Both the position numbers and the translations under genes were made by a program. The notes under the pieces are model-generated. The model was not told where the DNA came from. It saw only the letters and a list, made by a program, of their open reading frames with translations, and did no database searches. From Chelydra serpentina (Eukaryota > Chordata > Testudines > Chelydridae): DNA of 64,000 nucleotides. This document shows positions 11,432 through 22,625 of this stretch, one piece after another. How positions within the stretch are numbered: position 1 is the stretch's first letter; every line of letters starts with the position of its first letter. The stretch spans positions 51,733,001-51,797,000 of the forward strand of contig JBAIAC010000007.1 of NCBI GenBank assembly GCA_037349315.1. Reading direction: 5' to 3'.

Positions 11432-13901
11432 CTATGGTTTGGGGAATGAGAGCCTTCTGCTACTGGAGCAGTCTGCAGGGGTGGAGTGAATATTTCCACG
11501 GACCCTGCCTCCCCTCATCCTAGTGACTTTGGGTGAGTAAACCACTGGACTTGGTGGCGGGGGTGGGCGGTTGGAGAGAACATATAGAGGGGCTCTTTCC
11601 TCCTGTCTCCTGTCCTGGAGAACATCCACCAGGCGCCGGAGCGTGTCTGTTTGCTCCCTCATTAGTCCCAGCATTGTTTGGGTCGCCTGCTGATCTTCCT
11701 GCCGCCACCTGTCCTCGCGCGCTTCAGCCCTCTGCTCCCGTTCCCTGGCTGCTCGCTCGGACCGTGAGACGTCCTCTCTCCGCTGTGCCGCCTCCCTTCG
11801 GGACAACATCATCAGTTCCGAGAACATGTCGTCCCGGGTTCTCTTTTTGCGCCGCCTTATCTGTAGTAGCCCATGGGAGGGAGAAACACGGGTAGGGCGG
11901 GAGACACTTGCAGCTGCGGGATGAGGGAAAGGGAGTGAATTCCTCAGAAAGATACTTTTTGCAGAACAATGCCCATACTCTTTCACCGTGAATAGGACCA
12001 AACACAGTGGCTATCACATGTAAACATACTACAAGGTCAAATATTATGCCTTAATGCTGAGTGTCTGGGGTCCCGGTATACGGATCCCAGAAGCCTTGCC
12101 GAACAGTGAAAATCACCTCTCTGAAGACCATGGTAAGGTGATGAGTTAGGACTGCTGAGAGATTGCTTCACAGCAGTGCTCTACTCCCATGTCTCACTCA
12201 CTGTTCCTTGCGGCGGGCAGGAACTGCTGCTGGCCAAACCGCTAATATACAGCGGCTTTCCTAACCCCCCCCACTCCGCGTGGTCGCTCCCGGGACCCTA
12301 AAGTGGCTGCGAACCGATCATCAGGAATGGCTCGCCTACCCTTCCCCCCACTCCGCGTGGTCGCTCCATGGAACCCAAAATACCCGCGAACCGCTCATCA
12401 GGAACGGCTCGCCTACCCTTCCCCGCCCTCTGCGTGGTCGCTCAATGGAACCCAAAATGCCCGCGAACCGCTCGGTATGAACGGCTCGCCTACCCTTCCC
12501 CCCCTCCCTTCCTATGGCAGCTCCGGGGAACCAAGATCGCCCGCGAACCGCTGTGTTTGAACGGCTGGCCTACCCCTCACCCCCCCCCCCGTTCCCGTGT
12601 GCGCTCCCGGGAACCAAGATTGCCCGCGATCCGCTGTGTCGGAACGGCTCGCATACCCTTTCCCCGGCCTCGCGTGGCCAGTCCCCAGAACTGTCCCTGC
12701 CCGCGCACCGCTAAGTACTAATGGTTTGGCTCCCGACTCCCTACCACCACGCGTTAACGGAAACAGCCGGGTGTCTTTCTTTAAAGGGAAAAGGAAGCAT
12801 TCACTATACTAATTATACCACTCATTCAAACCAGGACCCCATGACTGATATCACTCTGATGAGGATTACCGAGACAGAGAAATACTGCATGCTGCGTCAA
12901 TGCCAGCAATCCCCTGGGCCGTATGCTGCCATGCTATGCAAGGCAATGATACCAGAGTACCTGCAGCTTGCATGGCGCGGGAAAGTATCCTACCATGGAT
13001 GAGACAATAAGGCCGCTCTCCCAGTGAACGTGCTAAACAAGCTCTCACTGTACCTCAAGGAGAGCTTCGTGGAGCTCTCAGATGGGGATTACACCTCTAT
13101 CCCCATACATATTGACAGACTTTTCGAATAGTTGCACGGGAAAGCGACTCCAAGCTGAAGCGCATAAGGCCAATTAAGGCACAGTTAAACAGCGCTAACA
13201 CACCATACCTATTGTATTGCAAATAAATGTCTAACACACTAACCTGATGATCCTTCGCCTGATTCCTGGTCAGGAATGCTGCCTTGGGAGTGTTTGTAGG
13301 GCAGCTCAGTCAGGGTGAGGAAAAGTTCCTGGCTGTCTGGGAAATCAGAAGTGAGACCGCTGTCTAGTGCCTCGTCCTCCTCCCCTCCTTCCTCTTCTTC
13401 GCCGTCCGCGAAAACCTCCTCCGACGTGGCCGTAGATAAGACCCCGTCGTCGGAGTCCACGGACACTGGTGGGGTAGTTGTTGCAGCACCACCGAGCATG
13501 GCATGCAGTGCCTCGTAAAATCGGCAAGTGTGTGGCTGCGACCCGGAGCGTCCGTTCGACTGCTTGGTCTTTTGGTACGCCTGCCGCAGCTCCTTGATTT
13601 TCACGCGGCACTGCATAGCATCCCGGCTGTATCCTCTCTCCGTCATAGCCTGGGATATTTTTTCGTAAATCTTTGCATTCCGTCTTTTGGAACGGAGCTC
13701 GGCTAGGATAGCTTCATCTCCCCACACAGCGATCAGATCCAAAACTTCACGATCACTCCATGCTGGAGCTCTCTTTCTATTCTGCGATGGCATGGAAACC
13801 ATTGCTGTAGAGCTCTGCATCATTGCCAGTGCTGCTGAGCTCGCCACGATGTCCAAAGAGGAAATGGGATTCAAAATGGCCACACAGGAAAAGGGATTCA
13901 A
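11432..13901 (-). CDS. Harbinger Myb/SANT-like DNA-binding partner (two exons)
   Basis: I predict exon 1 at 13244-13901 and exon 2 at 11432-11913. The donor is CAG|GTTAGT, where read-through would meet TAG at once. The acceptor is a pyrimidine tract ending in CCCGCAG. Both sides are phase 1, so the frame is kept, giving 379 residues if the first ATG is used; ATGs about 27 and 36 codons downstream are equally possible. Residues about 47-110 form a Myb/SANT-like trihelix domain, with WSDREVLDLIAVWGD, then SRDAMQCRVKIKELRQAYQK and TCRFYEAL. An acidic Glu/Asp-rich stretch follows. Exon 2 encodes a basic RRRKKRTRDDMF segment, probably a nuclear localisation signal, and a Glu/Arg-rich coiled coil. 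It ends in the SSSRRLSFPKP block. In characterised Harbingers such a protein helps the transposase bind its ends. The intron, 1,330 nt, holds a tandem repeat. Confidence 0.82.
12280..12732. repeat. Six-copy ~77-bp tandem repeat inside the Harbinger element
   Basis: Units begin TGGTCGCTCC or a variant, continue through GGAACCCAAAAT and CCCGCGAACCGCT, then GAACGGCTCGCCTACCCTTC, followed by a C-rich spacer. The first three units are close copies, and divergence rises toward 12.7 kb. It lies in the predicted intron of the Myb-like gene. Overlapping open frames in all plus-strand phases here are by-products of the stop-poor repeat. Confidence 0.85.
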
Positions 13902-14213
13902 ATTTTCCCGGGGATTTCTCTGAGTGGCAGGTCAGAGCATCCGAGTACAGATTACTGCCCTGAGCGTCCACTCAGTGGTGCACTGTGGGATAGCTCCCGG
14001 AGCTATTACCGTCGAATTCCGTCCACAGTACCTAGCTTTCGACATGGCCATTTCGAATTTGGCGCTACTCCCTTCGTCAGGGTGGAGTACAGAAATCGAT
14101 TCAAAGAGCCCTTTATGTCGAAATAAACTGCTTCATAATGTGGACGGGTGAGGGATTAAATCGAGTTAACGCTGCTAAATTCGACATAAAGTCCTAGTGT
14201 AGACCTGGCCTAT

Positions 14214-14599
14214 GACTATACTGAGAAGACAGAGAGAGACCCCTAAGGGAAAGTTGAAACACAGAAGTAGTTGGGTAAATGAAAGACCATCATTTCTGAA
14301 AATTTCATCAGAAGTTGCAAATCTCTCACTGCTTAGTGAGAAAGTACCCCCTTCCATGATTTGCTATGCACTTAATCAGACATATGTCAACTTCCTCTAT
14401 CTGATACTTTAAAGAAGTTATCAGCACTAAGGGTCACATGTTACTAAAGTAAATCCAGGAATTAGTAGCAAATCTGAAGGTGGAAGACAATTTGGGTGAA
14501 AGGGATCCTAAGTAAAGGAAGGAGTGAAAGCAGCAGAATAAGGACAATGGATTTTTTTTTATTTTTTTAAAGCAGATTTCAACAAACTGATAGGTAAAC
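14214..14599. other. Short intergenic stretch, no recognised feature
   Basis: Low-complexity T/A runs near 14550 and no supported gene. Sequence left of 9053 and right of 14213 would be contiguous before the Harbinger insertion. Confidence 0.4.
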
Positions 14600-15945
14600 T
14601 CCTATGAAAATAAAATCAAAGGGAAAAAGGAGTTCTGGACAGCTGGCAGTTTCTCAAGAAGACGATATTAACACACAACTGCAGACTATCCTGATGCAAA
14701 GAAAAGATAGGAAGAATTGTAAGAAGCCAATATGGCTCCACCAGGAACTTCTTTAATTACCTGAAAATCCTACAAAAATTGGAAACATGGACAAATTACT
14801 AAAGAGCACTACAAAGAATAGCACAAGTATGTAGGAACAACATCAGAAAGTCTAAGGCACAAAATTAATTACACCTAGCAAGGGACATAAAAAACAAAAC
14901 GAAGACGTTTGTTAAATACATTAGGAGCAAGAGAATGACAAAGGAAAGTGTAGGTCTCTGTGCCAGGGCAATGCTCTATCCCAGTCTTCTGATGCCCCAG
15001 AACCTGCTCAGACCCACTTTTGTCTTATGTGTTGACTAGACCCACTTTTGTCTTATGTGTTGACTGTATTTTATTCTAAACCTGTTCACAAACAGCAGTT
15101 GGGTTCCGTATCACCATTTTAACTTCTAGAGCCCTAGCAAGGACTGAAAGAAGTAGGAGGAAAGGAGGTCTTCCCCTCTTCTCTCTAGGGAGCTCCTTCA
15201 TTCGAGGTTCATTCCTGTCCTCTCTCCTGGAAGATTGCCTTACTGTCTTTTTATCAGGTTATTCAGCTGAGGGCTAATTAGTTCCTTCCCTCCACAGTCT
15301 CTTCTGATTCAATCAGCTCTTACTGGGGAACTAATTGAGGCTACAGTGATCAGAGTGCTGATCCAGATCTCAGCACTCTGTCACAGTCCCCTACTTCAGG
15401 GGGGGAATGAGAGCTAGTGACATCAAGAAGGTTGGGGTGTTTAATGCCTATTTTGCTTCAGTCGTCATTAAAAAGGTTAATGGCTCCCAGATACTCAACA
15501 CAATTAATATTAACAAGGGGGAAGGAATGCAAGCTAATATAGGGAAAGAACAGGTTAAAGGATATATAGATAACTTAGATATATTCATGTTGGCAAGTCG
15601 AGTTGAAATTCACCTGAGAGTACTTAAGAAACTAGCTGAAGTATTCTTGGAACTACTAACAATTATATTTGAGACTCTGGAGAACAAGTGAGGTCCCAGA
15701 AGACTGAGAAGGACAAACATAGTTGTCTTTTAAAAGGGGACCAAAGAGGACCCAGTACATTATAGATTAGTTAGCCTAACTTGAATACCTGAAAAGATAC
15801 TGGAACACATGATTAAACAATCAATTTGTAAGCACCTGGGGGATAATAGGGTTATAAGGAATAGCCAGCATGGATTTGTCAAGAATAAAATCATTTTGAA
15901 CCAACCTAATTTCCTTCTTTGACAGGGTTATTGGCCTATTGACAC
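14600..15945 (+). mobile_element. Decayed CR1 LINE ORF2 fragment, interrupted by a solo LTR
   Basis: Plus-strand translation gives CR1 ORF2-like segments before and after an LTR insertion at 14959-15385. After the LTR, the frame at 15407-15691 contains FNAYFASVVIKKVNGSQILN. Further on, decayed reverse-transcriptase words appear in shifting frames around 15735-15920, for example a block corresponding to GNSQHGFVKN-type sequence. Multiple stops and frameshifts make this a pseudogene of the LINE polyprotein. Both ends are truncated. Confidence 0.75.
14959..15385 (-). mobile_element. Solo LTR of an endogenous retrovirus-like element
   Basis: Read on the minus strand, the 427-bp block starts TGTGACAG and ends GGGCACA-like with the terminal CA, so it has TG...CA termini. 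Flanking pentamers GTCTC (14954-14958) and GTCCC (15386-15390) look like a 5-bp target duplication with one change. Internally there is a TATA-like GATAAAAAG (about 15247-15255) and an AATAAA (15070-15075), in the right order and spacing for U3-R. A 28-bp unit is tandemly duplicated at 15010-15065. No internal retroviral genes are present. Confidence 0.65.
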
Positions 15946-15952
15946 GGCCACC

Positions 15953-16002
15953 CGCAGCTCCCAATTGCCACGGTTCACCGTTCCCGGCCAATGGGAGCTG
16001 CG
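15953..16002. repeat. 50-bp GC-rich inverted repeat
   Basis: The arm CGCAGCTCCCAATTGCC is mirrored by GGCCAATGGGAGCTGCG. It abuts the end of recognisable CR1 sequence and could be part of a further short repeat of unknown class. Confidence 0.6.
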
Positions 16003-17914
16003 TGTTTTCCAGAGGGTGTGGAAAATACATGGCGGGTGCATTGAAAAATGGACTGGCGGATAGAAGAAGCAAGAAGAAAAGAATGATTAAAGAACTCCAC
16101 TGCATCCTTTGATAGGGACATGCAACCCTAAAGATTTCTTCACTTGCTACACCACTGCTCGAGAATGATGGCACTGCTATCACCATTCCTCCTTCCTGAG
16201 CTGTGACTTATTAGCAAGAGGTGTTGCTGTCGAGGGATACAGTGTGCTCCTTGCCCAGTATTCCCCGCCCCTGCTGGATGCAAGAGTTAGGGACCGTGAT
16301 GAGTAATGGAACTCAGGTCTCAGATAGCACTGCAAAGCTCAGCCCTTGAAACAAACTCCCAGCATCCAAAAAACAATAATCTGGTATAATTATGCTGAAA
16401 GCCATACATTTGACACAGTCTCAAGAGATGATAGTTTATAACTGAGCAGTATGACTCAAGGAGAACGTGTAATTTGTGTGTGCAGAAACGTTATAATTTC
16501 AGATGCGGGAGAAATTGTTAAAAAGTATTGTTGAAAAATTGGTAACAAGGCTCTGGTCACTTGGCTCACATTGGACACCTGTGCAAAGCCCATTTCTGAG
16601 CACAGTTTTAAAAAAATACACACACCTTCAGAGCAGGATGTGCACATAACAAACCTAAGTACCTTATAGGACCATCTTTTGTATCTTCAAGCTCCTGCTC
16701 TCTATGCCACCCACTTCCCAAGTCACATTAATCACTGTTCTGGGCTGACTCATATCTAATTTTGCATTGTAAGCTCTTTGGGGGCAGAGATTGTGTCTTC
16801 TCCGTACCGAGAACACTATCAGGCACTTGATTAACAAGTAGAGGGGCAGAAATAGCACTGCATGGGGTCATGGTGCATTTATCTGTAGAGGACATGTTCA
16901 AAACCAGCCAAGGCTGGTAATGACCTAAAGTAGCTACTAGCTGTCTAGTGTTCGGTAGCCTCTGACATGAGTTGGTGTTTTAGTACAGTTCTCTGCAGAT
17001 GTGTCCAGATCACAAATACCACCACATTTGCCACTAGTGGTATCCTTGTAGACAGAAGACAGACCAAGGATTGAACCAGCATGAAAACTAAACTGCTCCT
17101 GTACCTAAAGATGAGCTCAGTAGACCAAGATTGAGACATATTGGCAGATTAGCAAAAGTTCAAAAATCATGAGTCAGACGCCAAAAAAATAAATTTGATC
17201 AAAAAACTTGATTAAAAAAAATGTTTTGACCACCTTGTGCCCTTCCCGCCCAGTATGTGTGGGTGGATGAGCGAGAGAGAGAATTGCAGTGCTGTCAACT
17301 CTCTCAAGTTTATTGGGAAAGATTTAATGGAATACTGGGCATCAGGATTCTTGGCTCAGCATCTTGTAGTCTAGTAACTACAAACAGCATAACCAAATGT
17401 AACACGCTCATCTTTGAGTCATCTGCCTGGAGTGAATTTGGGATATCTGGATATAAAAACATGAGCCTCTACCACTTGAATTAAAGAAGGTCTCTTAGGA
17501 GCAGTACCAGAGTCAAACTGTTACATGTGGTTTTGTTACTAAACACAGAAGCACATTGTGTTAGTGTGGGTTACAGAAACACCTAATTTGGTATTTTCCT
17601 TCTGAAAAACTATGTGAAAAAGGATTAGATTTGGATTCTGTTCCTAGTTCCTTTGAAGTGATCTCAGTTATCTTATATTGAAATGGATGAATGATAGTTA
17701 CTCTTCAGGGTATGAGATGGTGGCTTATAATAAGGTTTTGATGGATATTCAAATATAAACAGCGGGCAGTGTGAGAGTTAGGACTAGAACTCATGGTCTC
17801 TCAGGCATGGTGAAGTCTCTCTTGAGATTTTAGCTTCCCAAAAATTATGTGAAGGCTGGAATTTTTGCACCACTGTAAGATTGCCTGCAGCCAGGGCCAG
17901 AATTGCATTATCAT
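16003..17914. other. Intergenic stretch without recognised gene
   Basis: No coding region or complete element is supported. A short AT-rich patch with CAAAAATCATGAGTCAG at 17160-17176 resembles a motif repeated near 63.5 kb, probably an old dispersed repeat. Confidence 0.4.
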
Positions 17915-18171
17915 CAGGGCCGGCTCCAGGCATCAGCGCAGCAAGTGTGTGCCTGGGGCGGCAAGCCACAGGGGGGCGGCCGGCCGCTAGCTGTGAGGGT
18001 GGCAACCAGGCAGCCTTTGACGGCGTTTCTGCGGGAGGTCCGTCGGTCCCGCGGATTCGGCAGCAATTCGGCAGCAGGAACGCCGCAGAATCCGCGACCT
18101 CCCACAGAAATGCCGCCGACGGCTACCTGACTGCCATGCTTGGGGCAGCACAAAACATAGAGCTGCCCCTG
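17915..18171. mobile_element. hAT-like MITE with perfect 8-bp target duplication
   Basis: Ends are CAGGGCCGGCTCCA and the near inverse AGAGCTGCCCCTG. The perfect octamer ATTATCAT flanks both sides (17907-17914 and 18172-18179). The GC-rich interior contains a large imperfect inverted repeat (GCGGGAGGTCCGTCGG... against ...GCGACCTCCCACAGAAATGC). No protein is encoded. Confidence 0.85.
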
Positions 18172-18174
18172 ATT

Positions 18175-18655
18175 ATCATAGAAGTGTAGGACTGGAAGGG
18201 ATATCAATAGGTCATCCAGTCCACTCCCTTTCACTCAAAGCAGGACTACATAATAACTAGACCATTCTTGACAGGTATTTGTCTAACCTGTTCTTAAAAA
18301 CCTCCAATGAGGGAGATTCCACAACCTCCTTAGGCAATTAGTTCCAGTGCTTAACAACCCTGACAGGAAGTTTTTTCTAATGTCCAACCTAAACTGCCCT
18401 TCCTGCAATGTAAGACCATTGCTTCTTGTCCTATCCGCAAAGGTTAACGAGAACAATTTTTCACCCACCTCCTTGTAACAACCTTTTATGTCCTTGAAAA
18501 TTATCATGTCCCCACCCCCACCCGTCTCTTCTCCAGCCTAAACAAACCCAAGTTTTTCAATTTTTCCTCATAGGTCATGTTTTCTAGACCTTTAATCATT
18601 TTTTTTGCTCTCCTCTGGATTTTCTCCAATTTGACCACATCTTTTTGTGAGAGTT
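18175..18655 (-). mobile_element. CR1 LINE 3' end, antisense
   Basis: The left edge ATCATAGAAGTGTAGGACTG is the reverse complement of the canonical CR1 3' terminus, followed by antisense CR1 words such as TCTAACCTGTTCTTAAAAAC and TTAGTTCCAGTGCTTAACAA. The copy is 5'-truncated. Its very 3' end overlaps the target duplication of the MITE at 17915. Confidence 0.8.
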
Positions 18656-19075
18656 GCTAAGGAAGTTTGCACTTCAGCTATCTGTATAGCATTTGCTCTG
18701 AGAATAAATACAGGACTTCATACTTTTGCTAAAATCTTCACTAGATTTGTTGAAAAGAAATGACGTTTCTGAATTGTTGGTGCACCTTTCTTTGTAAAGG
18801 TTAAGGGTTTAGGCCCTAGAATAGGCCCATTACCACTGACAGCAGTTTTCTACACTGTATGCAGCATACATTCCTCCAGCTTCTCTGCTAGGCTTGTAGA
18901 AGCCACTGAACCTATCAATATATCCCCTTAAGCACTACCTGGCAAAGTAAAGAAGTGGCCCTCACCTGCACCGCATGAGGTTCCTGCCTCTCAGGAGACA
19001 AGACATTAGAAATAAAAACCCACCTCTAAGGCAAGAAAGTGCCATGTACTATAGTAATACTACTTTGTCTTTATA

Positions 19076-19250
19076 AAGCATCTTCCATTTGAGACTCTCA
19101 AAGCTCCCTACAAACTAATGGATTAAGCCTCACATGGGATATCAATAAATCAGTATTCACAGATGGCTAAGATGAGGCCCAGATAACTTACTACAAGTCA
19201 CTTAGTCTATCACACAACACAGTATCAGATACAGGAATAAACCTAGCTTA
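19076..19250 (-). repeat. MIR-type SINE, antisense
   Basis: Contains AAAGCATCTTCCATTTGAGA, then ACAGATGGCTAAGATGAGGC and CCAGATAACTTACTACAAGT, matching the order of MIR words on the reverse strand (end with size-class text, mid-region, then tRNA-derived region). It is heavily diverged. Confidence 0.45.
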
Positions 19251-19439
19251 CCTTTCCCCATGTATTCTTTAATGACTGCACCATATTACCATATATGGCG
19301 AGTGACCCAGCCCAAGCACCCTTCCTTTAATCAAGAGATTACAGCCTATTTGGGACATCAGCGGCATTCCAAGTTTAACATGATGCTCCTGGATGGGTCA
19401 TCAGAAACAGAAATCAAACCCTGGGAACAACAGATTGAA

Positions 19440-19692
19440 GAGAATAAGCCTCTACTTTCTAAGCTGAAAGATCCAGCCTGTTAGTTCAAACCCCCCTGTG
19501 GTCCAGCCTCTGTGTGGGCAGGGGTTACATATTTCCCCTAGCCAGAAAAGCTCACTCCAAGGTTCAGCCCAACTCATATTCCAAGGTGGGACACCACTTA
19601 TAACCCAATACTCCAGGTTGGTTAGTGGCAGTGGGGATTGAACCCAGGATCTCTGGATGTAGAAGAATAAGCATCTGCTGTCCAAGCTAAAA
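19440..19692 (-). repeat. tRNA-like repeat with duplicated segment
   Basis: On the minus strand GGGTTCAATCCCCAC (about 19634-19648) resembles a tRNA pol III B-box. A segment of about 30 bp, AGAATAAGC...CAAGCTRAAAGA in form, occurs at both ends (19440-19471 and 19663-19691). This suggests a tRNA-derived SINE or a duplicated target, but I cannot name the family. Confidence 0.35.
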
Positions 19693-22399
19693 GAGACTTT
19701 CATTGTCCAAAGGCTATAGCAGATTCCTAACTCTCAGTGTGGCACAGAGGCTAGAGAGAGCCACATTTAGTGTGGTTTGCATAAGGATATACTGTACATA
19801 CAGGGACTCATGTAAAAGTGCTGTACTCCAAGGACTACATAATAAGCATATCTGCACCACAAGGCAACCTTCACCATCACCAAGGGTGAAGAATAGTTGC
19901 ATGCAAGCACCTGTGTTCAATGCAACCCCCTTCTACATCCCCAGACCTAGCTTAGAAGGGGAACCACCAAGAGTAAGTATTACATGCATATTAGTAAGGA
20001 ATAAATCCAGGGCACATCTTGTACAGTTTCAAGGATTCAACAGACCTTCTCTGAAATAACCACTGAAGCTGTGCAATTTCCATGCCCATTCTGACAGCAG
20101 GGATTTAGGATCTGGACAATGCAGCAGACGAGAACTCTTGCTGTTCCAATCCAGGCTCTGAAATGCAGCATCACTGTGGTGTAACTTGCCCAAAGAGGTA
20201 TTAAGAACTGCCTTTTTTTTCTTAGGAGGGTGGTGAATAGTGTTATTTGTGTGGGTGAGGCTGTCTAGAGAAATGACATTTATCTCGGAAATAAGGTTAA
20301 ACCTGTGGCCATAGAACTTCAGGTCATAAAATAGAAGGACATTTTAAAGTGGCTTTTGAGTGAGATGGGGAGTGATAGATATTAGTTTAGCATTGTTTGT
20401 GAGCACAATTCGGTTTCACTTGAGCTCTCTACTCATGTGAATTATGAGTCATGATTGCTAAGAAGATAGAATGAAGGCCTTGTGCTGTATTAGATATCAT
20501 ATTATTAGTGTAGTCCCAGGTAGGACTACAGCCATAATGGAAAATCAGTCACAGGTTCTGGAAAGCTTCAGACAGCTGGAAATTACATTAGTAATTAGTA
20601 CATTAGTGAACACTGTTCAGGTTGCTGTATTTTAATCCCACTACTGGGTCTCACATCTTAGGGTGTCTAGGGATGGGTAGACTCTGCAGTCCAACTGCCT
20701 ACACTCTGAAATTAGAGCCAGCACTCCCAAGCCTCCCCAGTGGCTCTTGCATATTTCCAGAGCTCCACTGAAGCTGTGGACCCAAAAAATTACTGTATCC
20801 TCCTTCAGGAACTATGAGACAGCAAAAGCAAAGGGAACACAGACTTTGCACAGTAATTTCTAAACCAATCACACCTTAACACACACTTAAACGCAAGAGA
20901 TACACAGATCTAGAGAGTAATAATAAACACCTATAGACAAAACCTTCCCTCCGGTGTCCAGAGAGCCCTTTGGGTCTCAGTCAGTATTTTCTAGGGAGTC
21001 CAGGATTCTTTCTTACCACCTACACAGCCTTGTGTTCTGGTCTCCACTCAAATGGCCAGTGAGAGAGCCTTCCTTTTGTGAAAAGTTCCTGTCCCTCATC
21101 AGGTGATTCTCCTGAGTGGCTTCAAGTCACTCATGAGTATTTTGTTGCTTTGGTTACAAGCTCACCTGGGACAACTGGTTCCTTGAGGGGCAGATAGCCA
21201 ACTCATTGTCCTAGGAATCTGAAGGGACGATCATGATCATCCAGGTTAACAATTCCTGATTGCTCTCCATTGTTAGCCCTCTGCTAACGCCTCGTGAAAG
21301 CCCAATTCAAGATGGAGGTTAAAAGGCAGCAGTGAAAGTACAGTGTACTTTAAACTCAAAATGGTGTTCACAAAACAAAATGGGATCTGTAGTTTGATAT
21401 AGACATATTGTCATGGAATTACAGGGGTGCACAATGCCCCAGACTTTATATCATTTCTTTGTGAGTACCCCTATTATTTGCCAAGTTCTTGGCTTAGCTT
21501 TTTATGAGGTCAAGCCACGTGGCTATATTACTTCAAGATTGGGCTTTCTGGGTTCAGCATGCCTGTTGCTCACGGGGGCTTTACAGCAAGTTCAAATGAG
21601 TTTAAACTCCTGCTACAGATTTTACTCCTTCAGGGAGCAATGCAACCAGTAAGTATCGGCAGCAACACCATAAACAAGTCAGAATTTATTAGTCAGCTGT
21701 AGCACAATATTTAAGAGTGCAGGTCTGAATGGTAAAGCAAAGCTTAAGTCAATTTGCCCCACATATTACCCCACTGTTCCATAGTCTCCTGGGATTCATC
21801 TTCTGTCTCCCTCTCACCCTGTGTATCTGCTTGGGTAGTCGGAAACTTAAAACACAGTCTGTTCACACCTGGCCCCTTTGTCCCAAGTTGCAGCCCCTGC
21901 TGTCTTCCCATGTTCAGCTTGCCTTCCTTTCCCAGTCATTAAAAGCTAATGTTTGGTTGTTGGAGCTTCTATTGTCTCTCCAGGACACTCCATTCATCTG
22001 TGTTGATGCCAGTCAATTCTTGAGAATATAACCAGTTCCAAATCCAATCCAGAAAGGCTCACATGACATACAGCCATGCTTCACTACCCCTTCTCCCCAG
22101 GGAGAAATTAACCCCTTCAGACTCAATAGGTAGCAGTACAAGGGGAGTGGGAAAACTAAGTTATGCATATTGTTCATAACCATATTACTAATATTTTCTC
22201 CACACATAGACAGACATAAACTAATCTGTCACACAGGTGAATAGGCCAGGTAGATCTGATTTTCTAGAGCCTGAACCAATGCCCATTGAAGTTAATGGGA
22301 GTTTTCCCATAGATTTCAAAGGGCTTTGGATCAGGCTATTAGCTATAACAGTTGCTTGGTGTATCGTCTCTTTACAAGGTGGTACAAGGGCACATAACT

Positions 22400-22625
22400 A
22401 GGGTAGTGGAATACAATTAAGAAAGAGAAAATGTAGGATGAATATTGGGGGAAAAATCCTGTCAGTGAGATTTATTAGGCTGTGGAACAGTCTCTCTAGG
22501 GAAGTAGTGGAAAGCCAGTCACTTGGGACATTTAAAATTAGACTAATCAAAGCACTGGAGAATATGCTCTAGGGAACATGCCTGTACTGACAGGCGGATG
22601 GACTACATGACCTAATACTGTCAGA
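22400..22625 (+). repeat. Old CR1 3' remnant
   Basis: Words such as TTAGGCTGTGGAACAGTCTC followed by GGGAAGTAGTGGAAAGCC and GGATGGACTACATGACC match the order of the CR1 ORF2 end and 3' UTR. Upstream, 22265-22330 holds the dispersed GAAGTTAATGGGAGTTTTCC motif found in several places in the window. Confidence 0.4.

Larger units (their letters stand above)
9056..14210. mobile_element. Apparently intact two-gene PIF/Harbinger transposon
   Basis: The left tip GGGTATGTCTACACTA and the inverse of the right tip, GGCCAGGTCTACACTA, are 16-bp terminal inverted repeats. The element is flanked by TAT on both sides (9053-9055 and 14211-14213). Its 5,155 bp carry a transposase gene on the plus strand and a Myb/SANT-like gene on the minus strand, converging on poly(A) signals near 10.83 and 11.35 kb. 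Known Harbinger elements encode exactly this pair: the Myb-like partner binds transposon ends and assists nuclear import of the transposase. Both terminal regions contain CACTGTGGG-type palindromes (9211-9233 and 13978-14000). No disabling mutation is visible in either gene. Confidence 0.9.

Noticed and set aside
12280..12812. Overlapping plus-strand frames of 66-117 residues with repeated motifs, suggesting a repeat protein.
   Set aside because: All phases are open because the ~77-bp DNA repeat lacks stops. The region is intronic to the Harbinger Myb-like gene.
19630..19692. A possible tRNA gene on the minus strand because of a GGTTCAATCCC B-box-like word.
   Set aside because: No complete cloverleaf or A-box at proper distance could be seen. 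A tRNA-derived repeat is more likely.
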